From Mariniphaga sediminis (GTDB taxonomy: Bacteria > Bacteroidota > Bacteroidia > Bacteroidales > Prolixibacteraceae), in contig NZ_QWET01000002.1 of NCBI RefSeq assembly GCF_003573545.1, positions 391,797 through 455,796 on the forward strand: DNA of 64,000 bases. Reading direction: 5' to 3'. Of the stretch, positions 56,959-64,000 are shown one piece after another. The notes beneath the pieces were generated by a model. The model was not told the origin of the DNA and did no database searches. It worked only from the letters and a program-made list of their open reading frames with translations. Position 1 is the stretch's first letter. The number at the start of each line of letters is the position of its first letter. A program made the position numbers and the translations under genes.

Positions 56959-57882
56959 TTATTCCAGTACCGGAATTTTTACGGTATATTGTTTATTGCG
57001 GGCATTGGTCAGATAGTTTTCTCTTAACCAGGGATTGAAGTCTTTTAAAAGCTTGTAATTTATTCCTTCTGCTATAGCAAATTCGGCAAAATCTTCCACC
57101 CTGCCGGAAATAGTTACCTCCCTGCTCGAAATTAACGGGTATTTTTCTTCTTCTGCCACAACAAAATTGTACGTTTCCGGGCTTTCCAAAACTAACTTGA
57201 ATGCAATAATCCGAAATACATACCGACCGGTTTCTTCCCCAAAAAGCATGTCGTAATACGAATCACTTTTCTGTCGCGTAACCTGCCGATCCACTCCGTT
57301 CATTCCTCTATTGTAAGACGCCGCCACCATTGCCCAGGATTCGTATTTTTGGTAAGCGTCCAGAAGATAGTCACATGCAGCGTAAGTTGCCTTCTCCACA
57401 TGGTAGCGTTCGTCCACCTCTTCATTTACCTCCAGGCCATAATCACGGGCTGTTCCCTTTAAAAACTGCCAGAATCCCACGGCTCCTGCATAAGAAACAG
57501 CCCTCGGGTTCAATCCGCTCTCGGCTACTGCCAGGTATTTAAAATCATCCGGAACACCTTTTTCTTTTAAAATGGGTTCGATAACAGGGAAATAGCGTGG
57601 AGCCAGTTTAATATAGCGAATGGTTTGCGAATGAAAATAGGAGTTGACCAGCAACTCGCGGTCGAGCGATTCCTTTATATCGAACCTTTCAAGTGGGACC
57701 GGCTCTCCTGCAAACGAAACCGAATCAGGAATTTTTACTGACTTAAACACCGTTGGCGCTTCTGTACTTATCGTTTTGGATTCACCTTCATACGAAGAGC
57801 CCATGCTAAAAAGAACAATCACCCCTACACACGCCACAACAATAAATGGCACTACAATTCTCCACCACTTTTTCTGCTTCAT
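56959..57882 (-). CDS. Membrane-anchored lytic transglycosylase
   Basis: 307 residues. One N-terminal membrane anchor (about 9-27) and a periplasmic SLT domain (about 95-250) with the catalytic Glu in LAVAESGLNPRAVSYAGAVG, followed by GFWQFLKGTARDYGL and AAASYNRGMNG-like VAASYNRGMNG. It cleaves peptidoglycan to 1,6-anhydro products, MltD-like but without LysM repeats. It precedes uvrA in one operon, a link with no obvious functional meaning. Confidence 0.92.
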   Translation of the reverse strand: MKQKKWWRIVVPFIVVACVGVIVLFSMGSSYEGESKTISTEAPTVFKSVKIPDSVSFAGEPVPLERFDIKESLDRELLVNSYFHSQTIRYIKLAPRYFPVIEPILKEKGVPDDFKYLAVAESGLNPRAVSYAGAVGFWQFLKGTARDYGLEVNEEVDERYHVEKATYAACDYLLDAYQKYESWAMVAASYNRGMNGVDRQVTRQKSDSYYDMLFGEETGRYVFRIIAFKLVLESPETYNFVVAEEEKYPLISSREVTISGRVEDFAEFAIAEGINYKLLKDFNPWLRENYLTNARNKQYTVKIPVLE

Positions 57883-58031
57883 TCGTTTTTCACTTTTTTA
57901 AAAAACGTAAAATTACATTTTTACTTGCTGGTTGCCAACGAAAAATTATTCGATTCAACCATGTATCTGAAAGTTTAAGAACGAATGTTTCATGTTCCTT
58001 GTTCACAATTGTCTTGTAAAAAGAAAAGTCT

Positions 58032-58256
58032 ATCTGCCATAGTCAACGGTGGTTAAGCTACACCTACCTGAAAGAATGGGTGGATGAAATACGAGAAGCC
58101 AGAAAAATATTTGTTTTTTAGCCCGGGACACTGATCACAGATCAGCGCCAGCAAAGGGGAAAGGCCCGGATAATTTGCGAATATGGCCAGTATGTGTACT
58201 GGAAAAAGCAGGACAAACTTAAAAAACGCTACGTACAGGTCCCTACAAATTGCTGA
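58032..58256 (+). pseudogene. Decayed ORF of unknown origin
   Basis: One reading frame runs for 75 codons with a single in-frame TAG at 58119. Its ends read protein-like (TYLKEWVDEIREARKIF, and CEYGQYVYWKKQDKLKKRYV); the second resembles the YGPYxYxxWxxxxKxxxxYV pattern of small mobile-element-linked proteins. No start codon with context. It lies in a 1264-nt gene-poor stretch (57883-59146) whose other contents are the repeats listed below. Confidence 0.3.
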
Positions 58257-58261
58257 TTTTA

Positions 58262-58445
58262 AGCGCCCCTGTGGGATTTGACTCTCCCCGACGGAAAATT
58301 TCATACTCCCAGTGGAAAATGACCCGCCCCGGCGTAATTTCTCACGGCCCCAGCGGAATTTGAGCTTCCCCGCTACGATTTTTTGTGTTCCCAACGAAAA
58401 ATGTCCCGCCCCAACGAAAATTTTCTACCTCCCGATGTAATTTCC
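58262..58445. repeat. Nine-copy degenerate ~21-bp repeat
   Basis: Units of the form CCCC-n2-CGgAAaATTT-n5 begin at about 58266, 58286, 58308, 58327, 58348, 58368, 58390, 58409 and 58431, a mean step of 20.6 bp. C-tracts and A/T-tracts alternate, so each falls on the same helix face. On the minus strand a frame translates to a degenerate KFxxGxx heptad, but no gene context supports coding. Confidence 0.75.
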
Positions 58446-58661
58446 TAAAATAGCTTGACAGGTTTAACTTTTATTTCTGATAGGTATAAATGCTTATTCT
58501 GCAATGACTGGTTTACAAAACTATTTAATTTTTTATCCCTGGAAATGTTTACTCCTTTCTGTCTTATTCCTGATAAAAGGAACAGATAAAATTCTTCTTC
58601 CTGTTCTTTCGTGCAGCTTCCTATTTTATCGCTGACTTTTGTTACCGGTTTATTCTCTTTA

Positions 58662-58765
58662 ACCACAGAGGGCGCAGAGAAGACACAGAGAACCACGGAG
58701 TAGTTTTACCAACCCAAATGTTTTTTTCTACATTGGATATTTCTGAGAAAAAAAAGAAATTTCCA
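58662..58765. repeat. ACCACAGAG-type intergenic repeat, copy 1
   Basis: Begins AACCACAGAGG, continues with GCGCAGAGAAGACACAGAGA, then CCACGGAGTAGTTTT and a TTTTTTTCTACAT block. Closely similar to copy 2, 251 bp further right. Repeats starting ACCACAGAG with CACAGAGA internal steps are widespread in intergenic DNA of Bacteroidota and other bacteria. Confidence 0.75.
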
Positions 58766-58852
58766 ATAATCAACAACCAATACCCAACAAAAAACTGCTA
58801 TTTGGATATTAAACATTGAGTATTCTGCATTGGGTATTTTCCGAAAAAAGAA
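58760..58852. repeat. Imperfect inverted repeat of CCAATA/TTGGATATT units
   Basis: CCAATAATCAACAACCAATACCC (about 58763-58785) faces TTGGATATT and ATTGGGTATT (58802-58846) and could fold into an imperfect hairpin. Similar units recur at about 59012-59041. They look like debris of a dispersed intergenic repeat. Confidence 0.45.
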
Positions 58853-58912
58853 ACATATTTCCAATCCTCTCTTCATCTCCTTTGTGGTTGTTTGTAGTTA
58901 ACTTTTTTATCT

Positions 58913-59010
58913 AACCACAGAGGACACAGAGAAGACACAGAGAGCCGCAGAGTAGTTTTGCCAACTAAAATATTTTTTTCTACATCGAATATTTCCTGAA
59001 AAACAGTAAA
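58913..59010. repeat. ACCACAGAG-type intergenic repeat, copy 2
   Basis: Begins AACCACAGAGG, then ACACAGAGAAGACACAGAGA, GCCGCAGAGTAGTTTT, CCAAC and TTTTTTTCTACAT. It matches copy 1 over roughly 90 bp in the same orientation. Confidence 0.75.
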
Positions 59011-59146
59011 AATATCCAATAATAAATAACTAATACTCAATGTCCACAACCACCCCCTGGAGTCATCTAACAAGACGGGGTTGATAGAAGGGATACACAC
59101 ATTCTTCATCTGCGCACTTGTGTTACCCCTGATTGACAAAGAACCG

Positions 59147-61549
59147 TTAAATACTAAAGAAATAAGATACCTTTAAAACTACCGTACGATTTTTAAAATC
59201 AAAGTTTCTGTCTATACCTGAATCTAAAATATCGAAACGGGCTTCATTGTAGGCCAGGTAAAGAAAACTTCCCGGCTGGTATTCCCAGCTGAGCAGACCA
59301 CTGAGTAAGTAATCGTTGTAGATTTGTTTTTGTTCATAGTATGTTGTGCCAAATATTCCCTGGGCATGCACACGGATAAAAAAGTCTTTTGTAAACATCC
59401 ATGTGGTATTAGACGATAATTTGAAGTATCGGCCGTCGTTCTCATTTTCCGGGTTATATGTTTTGGTGAAACCTCCCTGAAGTTTGGTTATTATATTATG
59501 CATAAACCGGCCTTCTCCATCAGCAGAAAGACTTTTTTGGCTGCCAACATATTTTTGGTCAAAATTGTATAATGTGCCCTTTGATGCCGACAACTTTCCT
59601 GCAAATTGAGGACCTAAACTCAAAGGCCTGGTTGCATAGCTCATTTTTATGACGTTTCCGGAATAACTGCCGGTTAATTCAGTGTCGGAAAAGTATTTTA
59701 ATTCAGCAAAAACAGACATTTCATTTATGAAATTTACGGTTAAATCTCCGCCTGTTTCGAAATTATTTGCTTCTTTTATTCCCCCGCTTATTGTTCGTTC
59801 GCCCGTGTCGGTCTGAACAACTGTCCCAAATTTCTGGTCGGGAATAAAGTCCGGGTATATTTCAAGCCATCGATCAATGTATCGCGATGTAAAGAGATCT
59901 TTTTTGTTTTCATATTCGAGGTTGGCTGTTATCCTGCGAATATGGTATTTATTTATCCGGGGACTAATCCGGAAAAGGCCAATCCATTTGTTCCAGCCAC
60001 GGTCAGGCTCTTTTTGAATATATCCCACCCGGTTAATTTCGAAAGCAGGTTCTACACGATCGAAATTTAATTTAACCCCCATCAAATCACCGGTTCGAAC
60101 ATACGCCAGATTATATGCCATATTGTGGTCATACTCCATTTCAGTTTGCCCGGAGGCAACCTGAAAATCAACTATATTATTTGTGTTTAGCATGAAACTT
60201 CCATCAACACCCACAATCCGGTTATAGTTTTCAGCGTCTTCTTTTGTTGCCGCTAAAATTCCTACATTACTTGAACCCAAAATATCTTTTTTGACCCGCA
60301 TGACACTAAACAGGGCATTTTCTACATTTTGTACGGAACTGGAAAATAAGGATTTGCCGGTGAGGTTTCCCAATACCCCAAATTCAATTCCATGTTGTAA
60401 CTTCCCGGTCATTTTTATTCCTCCGAGAATATCCCCTTTTGCACCAATCCTGCGGCTGTAAAATAACTCCAGCGGAGTATTGAAAATATTTATCCTTTCC
60501 GTGAAAAACGGACGGAGTTCTTTAAAACGGGTAGGAAACCGGGTCAGATTAATCTCAAAAATATCGGCATCTACCTGCGCAAAATCGGGATTAAATGTAA
60601 AATCCGCAGTGAGGTTAGGGCCGGGGCTGTACCGGATGTCTCCTCCAAAACTAAATGTTTTTAATGAATTCTGAGCTGCCGATTCTGAAAAACTGGCTAC
60701 GCCATACGGTCTGATTTCAAAAGTTCTGCCGGAATGAATATTCCTGATATTTTCAATGTGTCCCAACTGCGACATACGGGTAGTATTATCCCATTCCGGT
60801 AAATGCGGTTTCCATTGCCCGCGGGAGGCATTCTTCGAAATATTTCTCATCAGGTTAAATCCCCAGGTTTGAGTGCTGTCGCGTGGATACCTGAAATTAA
60901 AAAAAGGAATCTTAACTTCTGCATACCAGCCATTTTCATCAACACTCCCTTCTGAATACCATATTCCATTCCAGTTGTTGTCACGTTTTATGTCATCATA
61001 CCGAAGTTCATCAACCTGCACACCCGTTGGCGACACTACAAATTTATATCCGGTACGGTGGTCGTGGTAGCTGTCAATAAAAAACATTAGGTGATCTGGC
61101 GCTGAAGTCCCACGTGGGGATAACTGCTGAATAATTTTACCGGGTTCAGAGTCCCAACACCATACACCAATGTATAGATTCTCATCATCATGTAAAATGG
61201 CAAATTCGGTTTCTTCGCTCATGGGGATTAGCGGGAAAGGCTCCTTTTCCAAAAGATTGCCTTTGTGCTCAGCTTTCCACCAGGCGGGCTCGTTTAATTG
61301 TCCATCAATTACAATTTCATTTTCTCCCGACAGGCGATGGGCCTCAATCACGTAATGTTCCGTTGCCGTATCATATACCAATAGCCTGATAGAATCAAAA
61401 TATGCAGGTGAATAGTGGTTGAATTGCATCTCCCTCTGTCCAAATGAATTGAAGGAAAAGAAAAGTAAAAATAACAGAAAGATTGATTTTATATTGCCGG
61501 ATTTTTTGAATCTTAGATAGCTACCAATAATCAAAAAAGCACATTCCAT
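59147..61549 (-). CDS. DUF5916 outer membrane protein with CBM9-like domain
   Basis: About 800 residues from ATG 61549 (MECAFLIIGSYLRF...); the frame is open to 61630 and the start is uncertain. A signal segment (IKSIFLLFLLFFSFNSFGQ) is followed by a CBM9-like beta domain (about residues 75-250; IDGQLNEPAWWKAE, LYIGVWCWDSEPGKI) and a C-terminal DUF5916 barrel-like region ending in VSYFFSI, an aromatic C-terminal strand. Relatives sit on the outer membrane of polysaccharide-using Bacteroidota. The function is unproven. Monocistronic, flanked by repeats and insertion-sequence debris. Confidence 0.85.
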   Translation of the reverse strand: MECAFLIIGSYLRFKKSGNIKSIFLLFLLFFSFNSFGQREMQFNHYSPAYFDSIRLLVYDTATEHYVIEAHRLSGENEIVIDGQLNEPAWWKAEHKGNLLEKEPFPLIPMSEETEFAILHDDENLYIGVWCWDSEPGKIIQQLSPRGTSAPDHLMFFIDSYHDHRTGYKFVVSPTGVQVDELRYDDIKRDNNWNGIWYSEGSVDENGWYAEVKIPFFNFRYPRDSTQTWGFNLMRNISKNASRGQWKPHLPEWDNTTRMSQLGHIENIRNIHSGRTFEIRPYGVASFSESAAQNSLKTFSFGGDIRYSPGPNLTADFTFNPDFAQVDADIFEINLTRFPTRFKELRPFFTERINIFNTPLELFYSRRIGAKGDILGGIKMTGKLQHGIEFGVLGNLTGKSLFSSSVQNVENALFSVMRVKKDILGSSNVGILAATKEDAENYNRIVGVDGSFMLNTNNIVDFQVASGQTEMEYDHNMAYNLAYVRTGDLMGVKLNFDRVEPAFEINRVGYIQKEPDRGWNKWIGLFRISPRINKYHIRRITANLEYENKKDLFTSRYIDRWLEIYPDFIPDQKFGTVVQTDTGERTISGGIKEANNFETGGDLTVNFINEMSVFAELKYFSDTELTGSYSGNVIKMSYATRPLSLGPQFAGKLSASKGTLYNFDQKYVGSQKSLSADGEGRFMHNIITKLQGGFTKTYNPENENDGRYFKLSSNTTWMFTKDFFIRVHAQGIFGTTYYEQKQIYNDYLLSGLLSWEYQPGSFLYLAYNEARFDILDSGIDRNFDFKNRTVVLKVSYFFSI

Positions 61550-61680
61550 GCTTCCTAAATTTTCCTTTACTGTGTCGAATCTCATTGCATCATTGGTTTG
61601 AAAAAAATTTGCCCTAAAATACCAAAACATAATATTAACGTGAGTTCGATATAAGAAACTAAAAATAATTGTTGTAAAAA

Positions 61681-61743
61681 AGCAAGGCTTCTATTACGTT
61701 AAAGTGTCTAAAATTCAAATATATACAAAAACAAAGCCTTGCT
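61681..61743. repeat. Inverted repeat upstream of the IS982 remnant
   Basis: Perfect 10-bp arms AGCAAGGCTT (61681-61690) and AAGCCTTGCT (61734-61743) separated by 43 bp end 4 nt before the transposase ATG. Likely part of the element's left end, where a hairpin could hide the start codon from outside transcripts. Confidence 0.55.
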
Positions 61744-61747
61744 CAAT

Positions 61748-62007
61748 ATGGAGCATAAAACTACCGAAATTTTCTATCTTATCTTTGAATTCTGCAAAGA
61801 ATTTGACAAAGTTAAGGAGGGATACATCTGATTACAAAGATTCGTAAAAACATAAAAAACTCACTGATGCATATTCAGGATATGATTTCACTAAGAAAAA
61901 GAGCTCTGACGGAGATAGTTAATGATGAACTTAAAAATCAATGTCAAATAGAACATACCAGGCACAGAAGTTTTGAGAACTTTCTGGCAAACCTGATTTC
62001 CGGATTG
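61748..62007 (+). pseudogene. IS982-family transposase, internally deleted
   Basis: The N-terminal 27 codons (MEHKTTEIFYLIFEFCKEFD..) end at a TGA (61829-61831); in another frame the C-terminal part follows at once (SLRKRALTEIVNDELKNQCQ, then IEHTRHRSFENFLANLISGL). These are start and end blocks of IS982-family transposases as I know them, whose middle (about 240 residues with most of the catalytic triad) is missing. The right end is joined directly to an IS3 fragment near 62000. Inactive. Confidence 0.8.
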
Positions 62008-62384
62008 ACGTTTCTTGCTGTCGTACCAGGCCTGGCGGGTAAACCCAAACAGTTCGCATAGTACCGCCTTGGAAACCATAGGATACATGCGCGCCAGTAC
62101 ATCTCCTGTTTGGGTCCAGACTTTTTTCTGATTTCAAGTTTGTAGTCGTTTTCGGCAATATCAATCATCGTGTTCAGCGCCGCGTTCTTCATCTGCGTCC
62201 GTTCCAACTGCTTTTCAAGCTTCCTGGCAAGTTATATTACCTGAGTCGATCTGAATGACCAGCCATCGGCGAAAACTTACTTCATAATCATGGTAATTAA
62301 TTGCCTTTCCCTGAAATCCCTCCATGGAGTCTGTCAACATGATTTCTTTCCCTTTTTTCATTTTTTCTGACACTTTTTACGTCA
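62000..62384 (-). pseudogene. IS3-family element remnant (orfA with frameshift, start of orfB)
   Basis: From ATG 62361, a frame of 48 codons (MKKGKEIMLTDSMEGFQGKA..) stops at 62215; the orfA C-terminal part continues in another frame (QLERTQMKNAALNTMIDIAE, ..RKKSGPKQ) near 62207-62090, then orfB begins (SKAVLCELFGFTRQAWYDSK) and is cut off by the IS982 fragment at about 62000. TGACGTAAAAAGTGTCAG (62367-62384) may be the element end. No intact catalytic domain, so inactive. Confidence 0.75.
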
Positions 62385-62423
62385 AGTTATTTCAGGGTAA
62401 GATACTCCGGATACTAATGCCAT

Positions 62424-63563
62424 TTACAAGAAGCATTTTAGTTCATTTTGCTCAACATGTATTTTATGGGCCAGTTGCTCCCAGCTGCCTATCTCTTTAT
62501 AAATATTTTCGCAGTACAGGCTCTCCCTTCCAGCCATGGCTGCATACTTAACAGCTGCTTCGGGGCATTCACCATTTAATACCGCCGTAAGAAATGCCGC
62601 CACTGCCGTATCTCCTGCCCCGGTAGCATTAATCCCCTTTGATTTATCCACCTTGTAGGCGCCACACAGTATTTCACGGTTGTTCCATTTGTTTTCCTCC
62701 AAAGCAAAGCCAGCTTTTTTGTTTAAGGAAGAGATATTTCCTGACAAAAGCAAGGCCCCCCGGTGCCCCATCTTTACCAGCAGGATTTTTACCCCCAAAC
62801 CGATAATCCTGCGCCCGGCCTGTTTTACCAGGTCAAGGGGGATTTTGTCCACAATCTCTGTGTCCCCGGGCAATGATTGTATTTTTGCATACGCTTCCGG
62901 GACCATCGTTTGAATGAGCTCTTCCAGGCTCGGGACAAATATATCCACACCGGGAAGCGTTCTTTCCAGTACCTCCGGCCAGTTGACTTTCCCCGATTCG
63001 CTTTCGGGGTCGGGAAGACTGAAGTCAAGGGAGGTAACAACGCCCATTTTCTGAACTTCCCCGTACATTTGCTGCAGCTGCTGCCCGTTATTCAGGTAAA
63101 ACTCCCGTAACAGCGGCGGATAGCCAAAATGGAAAAGCCTCGATTTTTGTATGGCGTCAAAGTCGATGTGCTCCATGCCAAAAACCCGGTTACAGCCCGG
63201 TGATTCCAAAAATATACGGTCCACCCCGGGAGGGGCCAGTACAATACTGAAAGCAGTACCTGCCCCTCCTGTTTTTATCATGTTGAAGGAAACCCCGGCA
63301 CGGGTTAACCCCTGCGCTGCTATTTCGCCAATAAAATCCTCACCAATCAGCCCGTTTAAAAATACCTTCTTCCCAAACTTTTTCATGGCCAGCCCGGTAT
63401 TGGGCGGTACACCTCCCAATACAAAATCCATCCCCCCGATTTCAATGAGCTTTCCGGGCTTAAAAAAACCGGAGGTGCCTGCTACCGGAGAATTTTTTCT
63501 GAACCCCGGGACTAAATCAACACAGGTGTAACCGGCAATCACGGCGTCGTACTGTTTTTCCAT
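62424..63563 (-). CDS. PfkB-family carbohydrate kinase
   Basis: 379 residues, ribokinase fold. VLGGVPPNTGLAMKKFG and GLIGEDFIGEI near the N-terminus and the catalytic GINATGAGDTAVAAFL (anion hole and base Asp) are complete. It would phosphorylate a sugar or nucleoside in the cytoplasm. The gene follows a fucose-isomerase-like gene by 9 nt, so a ketose product is a plausible substrate. Longer than typical ribokinases, with an insertion around residues 195-240. Substrate unknown. Confidence 0.9.
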   Translation of the reverse strand: MEKQYDAVIAGYTCVDLVPGFRKNSPVAGTSGFFKPGKLIEIGGMDFVLGGVPPNTGLAMKKFGKKVFLNGLIGEDFIGEIAAQGLTRAGVSFNMIKTGGAGTAFSIVLAPPGVDRIFLESPGCNRVFGMEHIDFDAIQKSRLFHFGYPPLLREFYLNNGQQLQQMYGEVQKMGVVTSLDFSLPDPESESGKVNWPEVLERTLPGVDIFVPSLEELIQTMVPEAYAKIQSLPGDTEIVDKIPLDLVKQAGRRIIGLGVKILLVKMGHRGALLLSGNISSLNKKAGFALEENKWNNREILCGAYKVDKSKGINATGAGDTAVAAFLTAVLNGECPEAAVKYAAMAGRESLYCENIYKEIGSWEQLAHKIHVEQNELKCFL

Positions 63564-63572
63564 ACCAGCTAT

Positions 63573-64000
63573 TTATACAACTTCGATGTTTTTTAAATAA
63601 CAATAGTCTTTCAAGGGCCCGGTGTGGTCGCCATAGGCAATAATATAATGCTGCCCCGATATTTTCTGTGCAAAATCATCTACCGGCACATCCAGGTGGA
63701 TATCCAGGCTGGGCAATTGGGGCGCCGGGTAATCCCAGCCGGCCTCTTCCCAGGCTTTTAGTTTTCCTTCGCCGGTGCAGATGTGCATGCTGTACCGGTT
63801 ACCGGTGTTGGACAACCTGGCCAGGGTAAGCCTGCCGGTCTTCATGGTTGAGATGTTCAGCAGGCCGCCGCCGATATTTCCGAATGCGGCCGGTTTTACC
63901 TTTACTTTTCCTTCCACTACTTCCGCCGGGACATAATCGGGGACCCCCATCAAAACACTGTTCTCAAAAAACTCATAAAACTCAAGATAGGCAGCACTCT
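63573..64000 (-). CDS. L-fucose/D-arabinose isomerase-like protein, C-terminal part
   Basis: The frame runs through the right edge with no stop, so the N-terminus is missing; an internal Met at 63953 is not the start. At least 142 residues are visible: LEFYEFFENSVLMGVPD, FGNIGGGLLNIST, and the C-terminal HYIIAYGDHTGPLKDYCYL. The layout fits the C-terminal beta domain of fucose isomerase-like proteins in Bacteroidota. With the kinase next to it, a sugar-catabolic operon is likely. Confidence 0.7.
   Translation of the reverse strand, partial: SAAYLEFYEFFENSVLMGVPDYVPAEVVEGKVKVKPAAFGNIGGGLLNISTMKTGRLTLARLSNTGNRYSMHICTGEGKLKAWEEAGWDYPAPQLPSLDIHLDVPVDDFAQKISGQHYIIAYGDHTGPLKDYCYLKNIEVV

Noticed and set aside
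58053..58394. 113-aa minus-strand ORF over the 21-bp repeat
   Set aside because: Its first part is the repeat translated as a degenerate KFxxGxx heptad and the rest is antisense to the decayed ORF; no evidence of coding.
58262..58445. Possible CRISPR array
   Set aside because: Units are contiguous and about 21 bp with no unique spacers and no cas genes nearby.
58445..58696. 83-aa minus-strand ORF beside the repeats
   Set aside because: Its N-terminus is encoded by the ACCACAGAG repeat; no homologous family recognised, so not listed as a gene.
58873..59139. 88-aa minus-strand ORF
   Set aside because: Includes the translated ACCACAGAG repeat (LRLSVSSLCPLWL), a common artefact of this repeat.
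1..64000. tRNA, rRNA, prophage, toxin-antitoxin, restriction or antiphage genes
   Set aside because: Intergenic regions were read for cloverleaf-like patterns and genes for defence motifs; none could be supported. A tRNAscan or defence-finder run would be decisive.

Overview
The window is chromosomal DNA from a member of the Bacteroidota, most likely a marine or anaerobic Bacteroidales/Marinilabiliales-type bacterium. The signs are: promoters of the Bacteroidota type (TTG/TTTG, 19-20 bp, TAnnTTTG) before several genes; an N-succinylornithine-type carbamoyltransferase; a DUF6089(PorG)-uppS-bamA-skp-skp gene order; a type B ribosomal protein L31; a GT3 glycogen synthase; and DUF5916 and GH33 surface proteins. 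Nearly all of it is ordinary core metabolism. Accessory DNA is confined to about 57.9-59.1 kb and 61.6-62.4 kb. No rRNA, tRNA, prophage or CRISPR array was recognised.

Layout. 0-5.3 kb: a partial NAD(P)-binding protein, a small membrane protein, a 1159-residue protein that looks like a pyrophosphate-dependent PEP carboxykinase, and an orphan helical protein. 5.5-9.1 kb (minus): hisA-satD-DUF3307-hisF-hisIE, a his cluster interrupted by a SatD/DUF3307 pair whose upstream region carries six copies of a GGTTATA/TATAACC half-site. 9.2-18.0 kb (minus): a nine-gene arginine/proline operon, argR-GNAT-argG-argC-argD-proC-proB-proA-argF', starting at a promoter overlapped by two candidate ARG boxes. 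Divergent from it is carA-carB (plus), with an intrinsic terminator and a 17-codon ORF in the carA leader.

22.6-33 kb: a metal-binding lipoprotein, a DUF302 protein, Lon protease, ribosomal protein L31 with a leader hairpin, two tandem GNAT-like paralogues, a small beta-barrel protein, and a two-subunit 2-oxoacid:ferredoxin oxidoreductase. 33-40 kb: a gamma carbonic anhydrase, a sugar transporter-nucleotidyltransferase-hexosamine kinase salvage operon, glutamate racemase and GT3 glycogen synthase. 40-48 kb: the envelope biogenesis cluster (two Skp-like chaperones, BamA with a 62-residue Gly/Tyr loop, UppS, a PorG-like protein), then NAD kinase, a CBS protein and PdxJ. 48-58 kb: an alpha/beta hydrolase, amylomaltase, a Gfo/Idh/MocA oxidoreductase, a sialidase lipoprotein, a candidate free-standing small RNA, UvrA and a lytic transglycosylase.

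58-64 kb: a gene-poor stretch with a decayed ORF, a nine-copy degenerate ~21-bp repeat and two copies of an ACCACAGAG-type repeat; a DUF5916 outer-membrane protein; nested remains of an IS982-family and an IS3-family element; and a sugar-kinase/fucose-isomerase-like pair running off the right edge.

The least explained items are the candidate small RNA at 53990-54066, the carA leader, the satD operator cluster, the rpmE leader hairpin, the Gly/Tyr loop of BamA and the 21-bp repeat array. No wholly new multi-gene system is evident. Function calls come from motif recognition and memory of families; no database search was run.
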